Source: Actinophytocola sp963727495 (GTDB taxonomy: Bacteria; Actinomycetota; Actinomycetes; Mycobacteriales; Pseudonocardiaceae). From it: a stretch of DNA of 64,000 bases. Of the stretch, positions 33,043 to 42,016 are shown one piece after another. Position 1 is the first letter of the stretch, and every line of letters starts with the position of its first letter. Where the stretch lies: positions 124,001-188,000 of the forward strand of contig CAVSGQ010000005.1 in NCBI GenBank assembly GCA_963727495.1. Direction: 5' to 3'. The translations under genes were made by a program, and so were the position numbers. Below the pieces are notes generated by a model. It did not search any database, was not told the origin of the DNA, and saw nothing but the letters and a program-made list of their open reading frames with translations.

Positions 33043-33579
33043 TCAGCGCACCCGGCGGCGCCCGGTGACGGCGACGATGCGGCGCAGCGCGTCGGCCGCG
33101 TGCCGCACGTCCTCGTCCGGGACACCGGTGAGGATGTCCTCGTGGACCCGGACGGAGGCGGCCATCGCCTCGCCGGTGACCCGCACGCCCGCGTCGGTGA
33201 GGTGGACCCACCGGCTGCGCGCGTCGTCGGCGTCGTCCGCGCGCTCCACGTAGCCCGCCGCGGCGAGCCGCTGCAGGACGTTGCTGGTGCCGCCCGAGGT
33301 GAGGAACAGGGACTTCGACAGGTCGCTGGGCCGCAGCCGGTGCGGCGGGCCCACCCGGTGCAGCGCGGCGAGCACGTCGAACTCGGCGTAGGTCAGCCCG
33401 AGCCCGGCCAGCTCCGCCTTCATCGCCCGCTCGAACAGGCCGCCGATCCGCGAGACCCGCTTGGTCAGCTCCAGGCGCGCGACGGCCTGCGGCGACATGC
33501 CCGCCGCGGTCCACCGCTCGACGAGCCCGTCGACCTCGTCCCGCCCCTCGTCCCGCACGTCCACGAGAGTACAGCTCAC
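33043..33579 (-). CDS. MarR-family regulator, divergent to amidohydrolase
   Basis: 178 aa from GTG 33579; a further GTG at 33564 and an ATG at 33621 are possible. It shows LTKRVSRIGGLFERAMKAEL and the winged HTH (LTYAEFDVLAALHRVGPPHR, RPSDLSKSLFLTSGGTSNVL) with recognition helix and wing YVERADDADDARSRWVHLT. The family usually binds palindromes between itself and a divergent target. A 20-bp inverted repeat AAAGCTT-N6-AAGCTTT lies at 33595-33614, directly before the amidohydrolase start, so a role as its repressor is likely. Confidence 0.9.
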   Translation of the reverse strand: MSCTLVDVRDEGRDEVDGLVERWTAAGMSPQAVARLELTKRVSRIGGLFERAMKAELAGLGLTYAEFDVLAALHRVGPPHRLRPSDLSKSLFLTSGGTSNVLQRLAAAGYVERADDADDARSRWVHLTDAGVRVTGEAMAASVRVHEDILTGVPDEDVRHAADALRRIVAVTGRRRVR

Positions 33580-33594
33580 CGTATTGCTTTCTAA

Positions 33595-33614
33595 AAAGCT
33601 TCTTCGTAAGCTTT
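33595..33614. promoter_or_regulatory. candidate MarR operator
   Basis: Perfect inverted repeat AAAGCTT-CTTCGT-AAGCTTT between the divergent MarR and amidohydrolase genes. It ends 5 bp before ATG 33620, in a patch clearly less GC-rich than the surroundings. A second small repeat GCTTT-CTAA-AAAGC overlaps its left end. Confidence 0.6.
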
Positions 33615-33619
33615 CGGCC

Positions 33620-34852
33620 ATGCGACTTCTTCTGCGCGGCGGCACCGCCGTCGACACCGATCCCGTCTCCGCGACCCGCGCCGACGTCCTGGTCGACGGC
33701 GGCCGGATCGCCGCCGTCGGCCCCGGGCTGGACGCCGCCGGCGCCGAGGTCGTCGACGCCACCGGGATGCTCGTGCTCCCCGGCTTCGTCGACACCCACC
33801 GGCACACCTGGCAGGCGGGCATCCGGGCGACCGGCGCCGACATCTCCTTCGCCGGCTACCTCGACCACGTCCTCGGCAGGCTGGCGCCCCGCTACGGGCC
33901 GGACGACGTGTACGCCGGCACGCTGGCCGGCGCGCTCGACTGTCTCGACGCCGGGATCACCACGCTCGTCGACTGGTCGCACATCCAGCACACGCCCGAC
34001 CACACCGCGGCGGCCGTCGAGGCGCTGCGCCACAGCGGGATCCGCGCGGTGTTCGGCTACTGCTCGCCGAGGCCGGACGCGAAGGTCCTCGCCGAACACA
34101 TGGGACACGACCTGGTGACGACCGCGATCGCCCCGATGGGCCCGGAGATCGTCGACGAGACGACCGCGCTGGCGGAGTGGCGGCTCGCCCAGGAGCTGGA
34201 CCTGCCCGTGACCGTCCACATGGGAGGGCACGGTGCGGAGAGCGCGGAGCGCGGGCTGGACTTCCTGACCCGTCACGGGTTGCTCGGCCCGCGCACGAGC
34301 TACGTGCACGGCAACCACTACACCGACGACGCGCTGCGCCGCATCGCCGCCAGCGGCGGCGCCCTGTCGGTGTCCCCGCTCGTCGAGGTGGAGCTCGGCC
34401 TGGGTGTCCCGGTGACCGGTCGCGCGCTCGCGGCCGGTGCCCCGATCGGGCTCGGTGCCGACACGGTGGTGAGCGGTCCCGGCGACATGTTCAGCCTCAT
34501 GCGCGCCGCGTACGCACTCGAACGGGGGCGGCCGAACACGGAGTTCACCACCCGCGACGCGCTGCGCGCCGCCACCGTGGACGGGGCGCGGACCGCCGGG
34601 CTCGGCGATCTCGTCGGCACCCTCGGCGTCGGCCGGCAGGCCGACCTGGTCCTGCTGCGCACCGACCTGCCCGGCGTCGCCCCGGTGCACGACCCGGCCG
34701 GCGCCGTCGTGCTCTGCGCGGACACCCGCGCGGTGGACACGGTGATCGTCGCGGGGCGGGTGGTCAAGCGGGACGGCCGGCTGCGCCACCACGACGTCGC
34801 CGCGGTCCTGTCGTCGCTCGCCGAGTCGGCCGACAGGCTGGGTGTGGCGTAG
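33620..34852 (+). CDS. amidohydrolase (8-oxoguanine deaminase/TrzN-like)
   Basis: 410-aa metal-dependent hydrolase of the subtype-II amidohydrolase superfamily. An N-terminal beta-sandwich strand set (MRLLLRGGTAVDTD) precedes the TIM barrel. Metal ligands are in DTHRHTW (His about 60 and 62), VHMGGHG, VHGNHY and GADTVVSGPGD. The C-terminal sandwich ends VIVAGRVVKRDG. Relatives deaminate or dechlorinate purines, pyrimidines and triazines. It starts at ATG 33620 next to the MarR operator and is probably induced by its substrate. Confidence 0.9.
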   Translation: MRLLLRGGTAVDTDPVSATRADVLVDGGRIAAVGPGLDAAGAEVVDATGMLVLPGFVDTHRHTWQAGIRATGADISFAGYLDHVLGRLAPRYGPDDVYAGTLAGALDCLDAGITTLVDWSHIQHTPDHTAAAVEALRHSGIRAVFGYCSPRPDAKVLAEHMGHDLVTTAIAPMGPEIVDETTALAEWRLAQELDLPVTVHMGGHGAESAERGLDFLTRHGLLGPRTSYVHGNHYTDDALRRIAASGGALSVSPLVEVELGLGVPVTGRALAAGAPIGLGADTVVSGPGDMFSLMRAAYALERGRPNTEFTTRDALRAATVDGARTAGLGDLVGTLGVGRQADLVLLRTDLPGVAPVHDPAGAVVLCADTRAVDTVIVAGRVVKRDGRLRHHDVAAVLSSLAESADRLGVA

Positions 34853-34873
34853 AAATACCAAACGTAATCATCA

Positions 34874-34903
34874 ATTTCACGCGAAATAGGGAATTTCGTT
34901 CCC
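34874..34903. promoter_or_regulatory. AT-rich palindrome cluster upstream of the KaiB operon
   Basis: ATTTC-ACGC-GAAAT (34874-34887) and GGGAA-TTTCG-TTCCC (34889-34903) lie in a roughly 100-bp stretch with markedly lower GC than the window. The next gene starts at 35092. A regulator binding site or a distal promoter element is likely. No clear -35/-10 was found. Confidence 0.45.
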
Positions 34904-35091
34904 GAAAGAGTGACACTCGTTTGAGGTAATTCGTATTCTTCGGTCACATATCGGCTGACGGGGGGATTGCCGCCGCACGTGCCGCTACTGTGGAAATCGA
35001 CGCCGCCGGGGAATGGAAAACAGTCGTCGAATGACGTGATGGCCTGTCCGCAGGCATTCACGACCATGGTCAGCAGTTACGAGGGGCTCAC

Positions 35092-37815
35092 GTGATCGGA
35101 CCTTTGCGACGGATGGGCAGGAACCCGCGCCCGGCGGCCGCGTGCGCCGTCGGCGTCGCGGTCGCCGCGGCGCTGGCGGCCCTGGCCGGCTGGGCGGCGG
35201 GGGAGCCGGCGCTCTACACGTTCGGCGGCCACGCGACGACCACGCCGCTGACCGCGATGATCTGCCTGACGCTGGCGGTCTCGGCCGGCGCGGGGCTCGC
35301 GACGGGCCACCGCGCGGTCCGCGTCGTGCGGTTCGTGGTGGCCGTCACGGCCGGCGCGGCCGCGGGGGTCGTCCTGGCCGAGCACCTGCTGGCCGTCCGC
35401 GGCGGGCTGGAGTCCGTGCTCTGGCCGGTCGAGCAGGACTCGGCGCACCCCGGCCGGCCGTCGCTGCAGACGACCGTCGCGCTGGTCTGCCTGGCGGTCG
35501 GCGAGGTCGCCGCGGCGTCGGGCCGGTCGCGGGGTGCCCGGGTCGCCGTGCTCGCCGGGGCGATGGGCGGCACGCTCGGCGTGCTCGGCTTCGGGGGGCA
35601 GCTGGTGGCGGTCACCAGCCTGTTCTCCTCGGCCGGCCTGGGCGCGGGCGGTCTGGCCTATCCGACGGCGGCAGCGCTCACCGCGCTCGGGGTCGCCGTG
35701 GTGATCACGGTCCTGCCACGGCTGTCGGAGGCGACCCGGGGCTCGATGCGGGCACGCCGGACCCTGCGCCGGCTGCTGCCGGCCGTCGTCGCGGTGCCGA
35801 TGCTGGTCGCGGTCATGTGGGGGCTGGTGCACGCCAACACCGCCTCGGCCCCGCTCGGCCCGCTGACCGTCGCGGCGGGGATCGCCGTGCTGATGACCCA
35901 GGTGTGGCGGACCGCGATCGGCATCGCCTCGGCCGACCAGGAGCAGCTGGACTTCGTCGAGGCGCTCCCGGACGGCGTGCTGTCGGTCAGCGGCGACCGC
36001 CTGACCTACACCAACCCGGCCTTCCGCGCGGTGCTCGGCGACGACCCGGCGCTGCTGGGCGGCACCCCGGCGCTGTCGGCCGTCTTCTCCGGGCGGCTCG
36101 CCGAGCTGGGGGCCGCGATCGAGGACCTGCGGCGCGCCGGGGACGGCACGCCTGCCGAGGTCACGGTGGTTGGCGCGGACAGCGCCACCCGCGTGCTCAT
36201 GCTGACCGGGCGGCGGATCTCCGAGACCTCCGACGCGTGGATCGGCGTGGTTCAGGACATCTCGGTGCGGGCCCGGGTCGAGCGCGAGCTCGCCGCGGCG
36301 AACGCGGCGCTGCGCGGCGAGCTGGGCGAGCAGGCCGCGCGGTTGCTGCGCTACCGCGCGGTCGTGGAGTCCTCACCGAACGCCATCCTGACCAAGACCC
36401 CCGACGGGATCATCGCGGACTGGAACCCGGCCGCCGAGCGGCTCTACGGGTACAGCGTCGCCGAGGCGACCGGGCGGCCCGTGTCGCTGATCGTGCCCGC
36501 GGACCGGCGCACCGAGCTCGCCGACCTGCTCGACCGGGTGCGCCGGGGGGAGACCGTGCAGGACTTCGAGACCGTCCGGGTCGCCCGGAGCGGGCAGCGC
36601 ATCGACGTGGCGCTGACGATCTGCCCGCTGGTGGGCTCCGCGGGCGAGGTGGTCGGCGCGTCGACGACCTCGCGCGACCTGACCAACATGCGCGAGCAGG
36701 AGGAGCGGTTCCGGGTCGTCTCCGACGCCGCCGCGGCGGGGCTGCTGATCATCGACACCGACGGGCGCATCGTCCTCGCGAACGCCGAGGCCGAGCGGCA
36801 GTTCGGGTACACCAGGGCCGAGCTGGACGGGATGGCGGTCGACCGCCTGCTGCCCCCGCTCGGCCCGGAGCCGGAGCAGGACGAGCCGATCGGCCGGCGC
36901 AAGGACGGCGGCGAGTTCCCGGTCGAGCTCGCGCTGCGGTCGGTGCACGTCGGCCGCCGTGACGCGGCCGTGGTGTCCATCGTGGACACCACCGAGCGCA
37001 AGCGGACCCAGCGCGAGCTCCAGGACAAGAACCGCGAGCTGGAACGGTCCAACCGCGAGCTCGAGGAGTTCGCCTACGTCGCGTCCCACGACCTGCAGGA
37101 ACCGTTGCGGATGATGGTCAACTACACCGAGCTGCTCGCCGAGCGCTACCGCGGGCAGCTCGACGAGCGGGCCGACCGGTACATCGGGTTCATCGTGGAC
37201 GGTGGCCACCGGATGCGGCAGCTGATCCACGACCTGCTGGTGTACTCCCGCGCCGGGACGCGCGGCAACGCGCCGGCGCCCACCGACCTCGCCGCCGTGG
37301 TCCGCGGCGTGCTGAGCGACCTGGGGCAGGTCATCGAGGAGTCCGGCGCGCGGGTGGAGGTGGCCGAGCTGCCGACCGTCGTGGTGGACGGCGGCCAGCT
37401 CGGCCAGGTGTTCCAGAACCTGATCATGAACGCGGTGAAGTTCCGGTCGGACACCCCGCCGCACATCGCGATCGCCGCCACCCGCGCGCCGGGCGCGTGG
37501 GAGCTGTCGGTCACCGACAACGGCATCGGGATCGACCCGGAGTACGCCGAGCAGATCTTCCACATGTTCCGCCGGCTGCACGAGCGCGGCGCCTACGAGG
37601 GCAGCGGCATCGGGCTGGCGGTGGTCCGCCGCATCGTGGAGCGGCACGGGGGCCGGGTGTGGTGCGAACCCGGCGCGGGCGGCGGCACCGCGTTCCGCTT
37701 CACCGTGCCCGCCGACCTCCCGGCGCCGCGGGAACGCCGCCCGCACGCCGGCGACCGGCCCACCGGGGGCGCCACCCCGGCACGCCGTGAGCGGACCGAG
37801 GTCGCGACGTCATGA
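35092..37815 (+). CDS. membrane multi-PAS histidine kinase (phytochrome-kinase-like)
   Basis: 907 aa from GTG 35092 (GAGGGG upstream). The N-terminal about 290 residues contain roughly eight hydrophobic helices of a MASE-like sensor. Three PAS-type domains follow (about 285-400, 420-540, 545-650), the clearest with NAILTKTPDGIIADWNPAAE. The kinase core has the H-box YVASHDLQEPLRMMVNY and the ATPase motifs NLIMNAVKF, DNGIGID and GSGIGLAVV. The DLQEPLR H-box type is that of cyanobacterial phytochrome Cph1-like kinases, which pair with Rcp1-type regulators; such a regulator follows with a 4-bp overlap. Confidence 0.92.
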   Translation: MIGPLRRMGRNPRPAAACAVGVAVAAALAALAGWAAGEPALYTFGGHATTTPLTAMICLTLAVSAGAGLATGHRAVRVVRFVVAVTAGAAAGVVLAEHLLAVRGGLESVLWPVEQDSAHPGRPSLQTTVALVCLAVGEVAAASGRSRGARVAVLAGAMGGTLGVLGFGGQLVAVTSLFSSAGLGAGGLAYPTAAALTALGVAVVITVLPRLSEATRGSMRARRTLRRLLPAVVAVPMLVAVMWGLVHANTASAPLGPLTVAAGIAVLMTQVWRTAIGIASADQEQLDFVEALPDGVLSVSGDRLTYTNPAFRAVLGDDPALLGGTPALSAVFSGRLAELGAAIEDLRRAGDGTPAEVTVVGADSATRVLMLTGRRISETSDAWIGVVQDISVRARVERELAAANAALRGELGEQAARLLRYRAVVESSPNAILTKTPDGIIADWNPAAERLYGYSVAEATGRPVSLIVPADRRTELADLLDRVRRGETVQDFETVRVARSGQRIDVALTICPLVGSAGEVVGASTTSRDLTNMREQEERFRVVSDAAAAGLLIIDTDGRIVLANAEAERQFGYTRAELDGMAVDRLLPPLGPEPEQDEPIGRRKDGGEFPVELALRSVHVGRRDAAVVSIVDTTERKRTQRELQDKNRELERSNRELEEFAYVASHDLQEPLRMMVNYTELLAERYRGQLDERADRYIGFIVDGGHRMRQLIHDLLVYSRAGTRGNAPAPTDLAAVVRGVLSDLGQVIEESGARVEVAELPTVVVDGGQLGQVFQNLIMNAVKFRSDTPPHIAIAATRAPGAWELSVTDNGIGIDPEYAEQIFHMFRRLHERGAYEGSGIGLAVVRRIVERHGGRVWCEPGAGGGTAFRFTVPADLPAPRERRPHAGDRPTGGATPARRERTEVATS

Positions 37816-38270
37816 ACGTGCTGCTGATCGAGGACAACCCCGGCGACGTCGGCCTGGTCACCGAGGGGCTCGCGGAGAGCGCCCTGGACGTCGACGTCGT
37901 GGTCGCCCGCGACGGCGTGGAGGCGATGGACTACCTGCGCTCCCGCCGGGACCGGGGCGGCTCGAGCCTGCCGAACCTGATCATCCTGGATCTCAACCTG
38001 CCGCGCCGCAACGGCCAGCAGGTCCTGCGGGATCTGCGCGCCGACGCCGAGCTGGGCACGATCCCGGTCGTGATCCTCACCTCGTCGCAGGCCGACATCG
38101 ACGTCGACACGTGCTACGAGCTCGGCGCCAACTGCTACCTCACCAAGCCGATCGACCTGTCACGGTACCTGTCCGTGGTGCGCGGCATCGAGACCTTCTG
38201 GCTCCGGATGGTCGCGCTGCCCGGGCCGCACAACGGCGACCGGCCTTCGACCGCCACGGAGGTCCGATGA
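37812..38270 (+). CDS. Rcp1-type single-domain response regulator
   Basis: 152 aa, a receiver domain only. It has the acidic pocket in LLIEDNPGD, the phosphoacceptor in LIILDLNLPRRNG, the Thr in ILTSSQAD and the Lys in CYLTKPIDL. The extension YLRSRRDRGGS and the final FWLRMVALP are typical of Rcp1-like partners of phytochrome-type kinases. It overlaps the kinase stop (ATGA) and the next ATG. With no output domain it should act by phosphotransfer or protein contact. Confidence 0.93.
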   Translation: MNVLLIEDNPGDVGLVTEGLAESALDVDVVVARDGVEAMDYLRSRRDRGGSSLPNLIILDLNLPRRNGQQVLRDLRADAELGTIPVVILTSSQADIDVDTCYELGANCYLTKPIDLSRYLSVVRGIETFWLRMVALPGPHNGDRPSTATEVR

Positions 38271-38542
38271 CCTACCACCTGTGCCTGTACGTGAGCGGGC
38301 GGACCCCGAGCTCCATGCGGGCCATCGCGAACATGCGGGAGATCTGCGCGCGCGAGCTGGCCGGCGAGGCCGACATCGAGGTGGTCGACGTCCTCGAGCA
38401 CCCGTCGGTGGTCGAGGACGAACGGCTCCTCGCGACCCCGACCCTGGTCCGCTACTCGCCACGGCCGCAGCGCCGGGTCCTCGGCGACCTCGGCGACCGC
38501 GACGGCGTGCTGCGCGGGCTCGACCTCGGGGACAGCCGATGA
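38267..38542 (+). CDS. KaiB-like protein
   Basis: 91 aa from ATG 38267, overlapping the regulator stop. The opening YHLCLYVSGRTPSSMRAIAN and the block ATPTLVRYSPRPQRRVLGD match KaiB and the SasA sensor domain. These have a thioredoxin-like or fold-switched structure and, in cyanobacteria, bind KaiC and output kinases. No kaiC or kaiA is in the window. Its position between two kinases, each joined by ATGA overlaps, suggests it works as an adaptor in this phosphorelay rather than in a clock. That role is inference. Confidence 0.92.
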   Translation: MTYHLCLYVSGRTPSSMRAIANMREICARELAGEADIEVVDVLEHPSVVEDERLLATPTLVRYSPRPQRRVLGDLGDRDGVLRGLDLGDSR

Positions 38543-40422
38543 CCGAGGTGGCCGACGGCGCCGGCCCGCGCGGCGCGGAGCAGCCGTCGCGGCCGATCAC
38601 GGTGCTGCTGGTGGAGGACAACCCCGGCGACGCGGGACTGGCCTGCGAGCACCTGGAGGACTTCCCGGGCGTCCAGTTCGAGATCCGCCAGGTGACCCGG
38701 CTGTCCGCCGCGGAGGAGGCGCTGACGAACGGCGCCGTCGACGCGGTCGTCCTCGACCTGAACCTGCCGGACTGCGTCGGCATGGACACCTTCCGGCGGG
38801 CCAAGGCGCACAGCCGGGGCGCGCCGCTGGTGGTGCTCACCGGCGGCATCACCGGCGGCATGCGTGACACGCTCGTCGCCGAGGGCGCCTCGGACGTCAT
38901 CGACAAGAACGACGCCACCCGGCCCCGCCTGCTCGCCCGCAGCGTGCTCTACGCGGTCTCCCGGTACGAGGCCGAGCAGCACGCGCGCAGCGTCGCGGCG
39001 CTGGTCGCCGCGGACCTCGACGCGATCATCGTGTCCGACGACGCCGGCGTCCTGCGGTACGTCAACGAGGCCGCGACGCGCTTCCTCGGCCGGGACGCCG
39101 GCGAGCTCGTCGGCCAGCAGCTCGGCTTCTCGGTGACCGACGGCGCGATCGCGGAGATCGAGATCGTGGCCGGCGGCGCCCGCCGGACCGGGGAGATGCG
39201 CACCGTGCGGGTGGACTGGAGCGGTGCGCCGGCCTGGCTCGCCGCCATCCGGGACGTCACCGAGCAGCGCTCGGTGGTCGACCAGCTCCACGAGGCGCAG
39301 AAGGTCGAGGCGCTCGGCCGGCTGGCCGGCGGCGTCGCGCACGACTTCAACAACATGCTCGCCGTGATCCTCAGCTCCGCCGAGCTGCTGTGGGACAGCG
39401 ACGAGATCCTCGGCAGCGAGTTCGCCTCGGACATGCTCGCCAGGATCCGCCGGGCCGGGGAGCGGGCCGCGGCCATCACCCGCCAGCTGCTCACCTTCAG
39501 CCGCAACTCGCCGGCGAGCCCGGTGGCGGTCGACCTGAACGAGCTGGTCGGCGACAGCGTGACGATGTTCGGCAGGCTGATCGGCGAGCACATCGAGGTC
39601 CGGGTCGACCTCGACGCGGACACCGGCACGGTCGTGGTCGACCCGGTGCAGCTGGAGCAGGTGCTGATGAACCTGATCATCAACGCCCGGGACGCGCTGC
39701 CGGACGGCGGGCGGATCGAGGTCGGGACGACCGCGGTGGAGCTTGCCGCGACCGAATCCGGGCTGGCCCCCGGCTGCTACGCCGTGCTCACCGTGGCCGA
39801 CAACGGGACGGGCATGACCGAGGAGGTGCGGAGCCGGATCTTCGAGCCGTTCTTCACCACCAAGGAGGTGGGCAAGGGGACGGGTCTGGGCCTGGCCACC
39901 ACGTTCGGCATCGTCCGCCAGAGCGGCGGCGACATCCAGGTGCGCAGCGAGCCGGGCCACGGCACGACGTTCACCGTGCGGCTCCCGTCGGCCGACCAGC
40001 CCGCCGAGTGGCACCGCTCCTCCGGGGACGACCTGGCCGGGGACGACGCCGGCACGATCCTGCTGGTGGAGGACGAGGCCGACCTCCGCGCGTCGATCGG
40101 CGGCATGCTGCGCGGCGCCGGCTACGGGGTGCTCGAGGCCGGGGACGGTCCCGCGGCGCTGGACCTGGCGCTGACCCACCCGGTCGACCTGGTGCTGACC
40201 GACGTGGTGATGCCCGGGATGGTCGGCTTCGACCTCGCCGAACGGGTGCGCAGCTCCCGGCCCGACACGCCCGTGCTGCTGATGACCGCCTACCCGGACG
40301 ATGCCGGCCTGAGCGAGCAGGCCGGCCGGTACCCGCAGATCATGAAGCCGTTCGACCGGCCCGCCCTGCTGCATGCCGTGCGGCAGGTCCTGCGGTCCGC
40401 CCGCCTGCCCTCCCACCACTGA
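38539..40422 (+). CDS. hybrid histidine kinase REC-PAS-HisKA-HATPase-REC
   Basis: 627 aa, cytoplasmic. The N-terminal receiver (about 18-140) has VLLVEDNPGDAGL, AVVLDLNLPDCVG and VIDKND, so the usual K is in DKND. A PAS-like domain (about 150-245) follows. The kinase has the H-box LAGGVAHDFNNMLAVIL and the motifs NLIINARDALPDGG, DNGTGM and KGTGLGLATT. The C-terminal receiver (about 510-625) has LLVEDEAD, VLTDVVMPG and IMKPF. It overlaps the KaiB gene by 4 bp and ends the four-gene operon. Confidence 0.93.
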   Translation: MTEVADGAGPRGAEQPSRPITVLLVEDNPGDAGLACEHLEDFPGVQFEIRQVTRLSAAEEALTNGAVDAVVLDLNLPDCVGMDTFRRAKAHSRGAPLVVLTGGITGGMRDTLVAEGASDVIDKNDATRPRLLARSVLYAVSRYEAEQHARSVAALVAADLDAIIVSDDAGVLRYVNEAATRFLGRDAGELVGQQLGFSVTDGAIAEIEIVAGGARRTGEMRTVRVDWSGAPAWLAAIRDVTEQRSVVDQLHEAQKVEALGRLAGGVAHDFNNMLAVILSSAELLWDSDEILGSEFASDMLARIRRAGERAAAITRQLLTFSRNSPASPVAVDLNELVGDSVTMFGRLIGEHIEVRVDLDADTGTVVVDPVQLEQVLMNLIINARDALPDGGRIEVGTTAVELAATESGLAPGCYAVLTVADNGTGMTEEVRSRIFEPFFTTKEVGKGTGLGLATTFGIVRQSGGDIQVRSEPGHGTTFTVRLPSADQPAEWHRSSGDDLAGDDAGTILLVEDEADLRASIGGMLRGAGYGVLEAGDGPAALDLALTHPVDLVLTDVVMPGMVGFDLAERVRSSRPDTPVLLMTAYPDDAGLSEQAGRYPQIMKPFDRPALLHAVRQVLRSARLPSHH

Positions 40423-40428
40423 GGTCCG

Positions 40429-41358
40429 CTACCCGGCGGTGACCTCGGCCGCGGTCAGGTCGGGGCGCAGCCGGTGCACGCGGGGCCGCAGCCGGCCGGC
40501 GAAGGTCATCACGGTGGCCTCCGCCTCGGCCTCCACGACCAGGGTCGGGTGGACCGGCAGGTACTCGGTTCCCTCGGAGCCCAGGACGCCGGGCAGCCGT
40601 CGCCGGGGCTCGCCGGTGGCCTCGACGAGAGCCGCGGCGGCGTCGCGCAGCGCCGGGGGCAGCGGCAGCGACAGCCCGATCTGGTGGAGCGTGCCGGCCC
40701 GGTCGGGGCGGGCGAGGACGAGCGCCTCCGGGCGGGTCACGGCCCCGGCGACGCCGACGACGACGGCGTCCACGACGATCCGCTGGCGGGTCTTGCGCCA
40801 GTCGCCGGTGCGTCCGGCGCGGTAGGGCCGGGTGACGTCCTTGGCGACGATGCCCTCGATGCCGAGCTCGGCGACCTCGGGCCGCATCCAGGTCATCGCC
40901 TCGGCCCGGTCCGGGGTCGCGGGCACCAGCTGCAGCGGCGGGACCGCCGCGGCGAACCGCTCCTCGAGCACCGCCCGCCGGACGCGGTACGGCTCGCCGC
41001 GCAGGTCGCGCGCGCCGTCGGCGAGCAGGTCGAACGCGACGTAGTAGATGACCACCCCGGCCTCGGCGCGCGCCCTGGGCGTCGAGGTGAGCGCGCCGAA
41101 GTCGAGCCTGCCCTCGCGCAGCGCCACCAGCTCCCCGTCGACGACCAGATCATCGAGCGCGCGGCCGGCGGCGGCGATCTCGGGGAACCGGCCGGCGAGG
41201 TCGTTGTCGCGGCGGGACTGCAGCAGGCCGCGCGCGGTGAACACGGCGGCCCGCCAGCCGTCGAACTTCGGTTCGTACGCCCAGCGCGGGTCGGGGCCGG
41301 GGACCTCGCGCCCGTCCCGGGCCAGCGCCATCGCCACCGGTGGTCGAATCGCACCCAT
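40429..41358 (-). CDS. ATP-dependent DNA ligase (LigD/LigC-like)
   Basis: 309 aa. The adenylation Lys (about residue 31) is in YEPKFDGWRAAVF. Further nucleotidyltransferase motifs are DLVVDGELVAL, FDLLADGARDLRG, EGIVAKDVTRPY and WRKTRQ. An OB-fold follows to the C-terminus. It seals nicks using ATP, probably in end-joining or base excision repair as actinobacterial LigC does; no Ku or primase gene is adjacent. It is convergent with the KaiB operon; the two stops are 6 bp apart. Confidence 0.92.
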   Translation of the reverse strand: MGAIRPPVAMALARDGREVPGPDPRWAYEPKFDGWRAAVFTARGLLQSRRDNDLAGRFPEIAAAGRALDDLVVDGELVALREGRLDFGALTSTPRARAEAGVVIYYVAFDLLADGARDLRGEPYRVRRAVLEERFAAAVPPLQLVPATPDRAEAMTWMRPEVAELGIEGIVAKDVTRPYRAGRTGDWRKTRQRIVVDAVVVGVAGAVTRPEALVLARPDRAGTLHQIGLSLPLPPALRDAAAALVEATGEPRRRLPGVLGSEGTEYLPVHPTLVVEAEAEATVMTFAGRLRPRVHRLRPDLTAAEVTAG

Positions 41359-41383
41359 CCGCTTGCTCCCCGCGCGGCGGCCG

Positions 41384-41791
41384 CTACGCGCCGGGCCGGC
41401 CCTCGCGCTGGAGCCTGCGCCAGCCGCCCGCCCGGTTGTTCGCGACGATCTGCCGGAACATCGCGGTCAGCGCGGGGGCGTTGATGGTCTCGCCCCGCCG
41501 GAAGGCCACCGTCCGCCCGGTCTTGTTGCCGTGCCCCCCGGTGATGATGCCCTCCGGGTCGGGAACCATGCCGCCGTCGTACAGGAAGACGTCGACGTGG
41601 TCCTTGGCGGCCAGCAGCGCGCACACGTTGCCCTGCAGCACGAAGTAGGGCTGGGCGGTGCGCTTGACGGTCTCCACCACCGCCGGGTCCGCGGCGTGCA
41701 CCAGGTCGCGGACCTCGCGGCAGATGTCCTGCTGCCAGTCCGGCAGCCGGTCGATGTAGTCGTCGACCCGGGGATCGACCGCGTAGCTCAT
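41384..41791 (-). CDS. DUF1801 (YdhG-like) protein
   Basis: 135 aa from ATG 41791 (MSYAVDPRVDDYIDRLPDWQ); an ATG three codons earlier (41800) is equally possible. The pattern PDWQQDICREVRDLVHAADP, the YFVLQGNVCALLAAKDHVDV strand and the HGNKTGRTVAFRRG end are those of DUF1801. This is a small domain with a YdhG fold whose members have been linked to iron or general stress without firm mechanism. It lies 25 bp upstream of the ligase gene on the same strand, so the two may share a transcript. Confidence 0.88.
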   Translation of the reverse strand: MSYAVDPRVDDYIDRLPDWQQDICREVRDLVHAADPAVVETVKRTAQPYFVLQGNVCALLAAKDHVDVFLYDGGMVPDPEGIITGGHGNKTGRTVAFRRGETINAPALTAMFRQIVANNRAGGWRRLQREGRPGA

Positions 41792-42016
41792 GGCGGCCAT
41801 TGTGCGCCAGGCTCGTCCGCCCGGCCGCCGGGAAGGTCCCGGTACGGTCCCGGTGGCCCGGCCGGGAACCCCCGTACGGGAGCGTGTGGTCAGGGGGATT
41901 GCCCGGATGGCAAGGGCTTCCGGCGAACCTAACTTTGGTGTCAGCGGGACAAAGGGTCCCCCGGGCGCCACGAAAGGGTCGTTGCGCCTCGCAGGTTCAC
42001 GATTGAGGAGTACACG

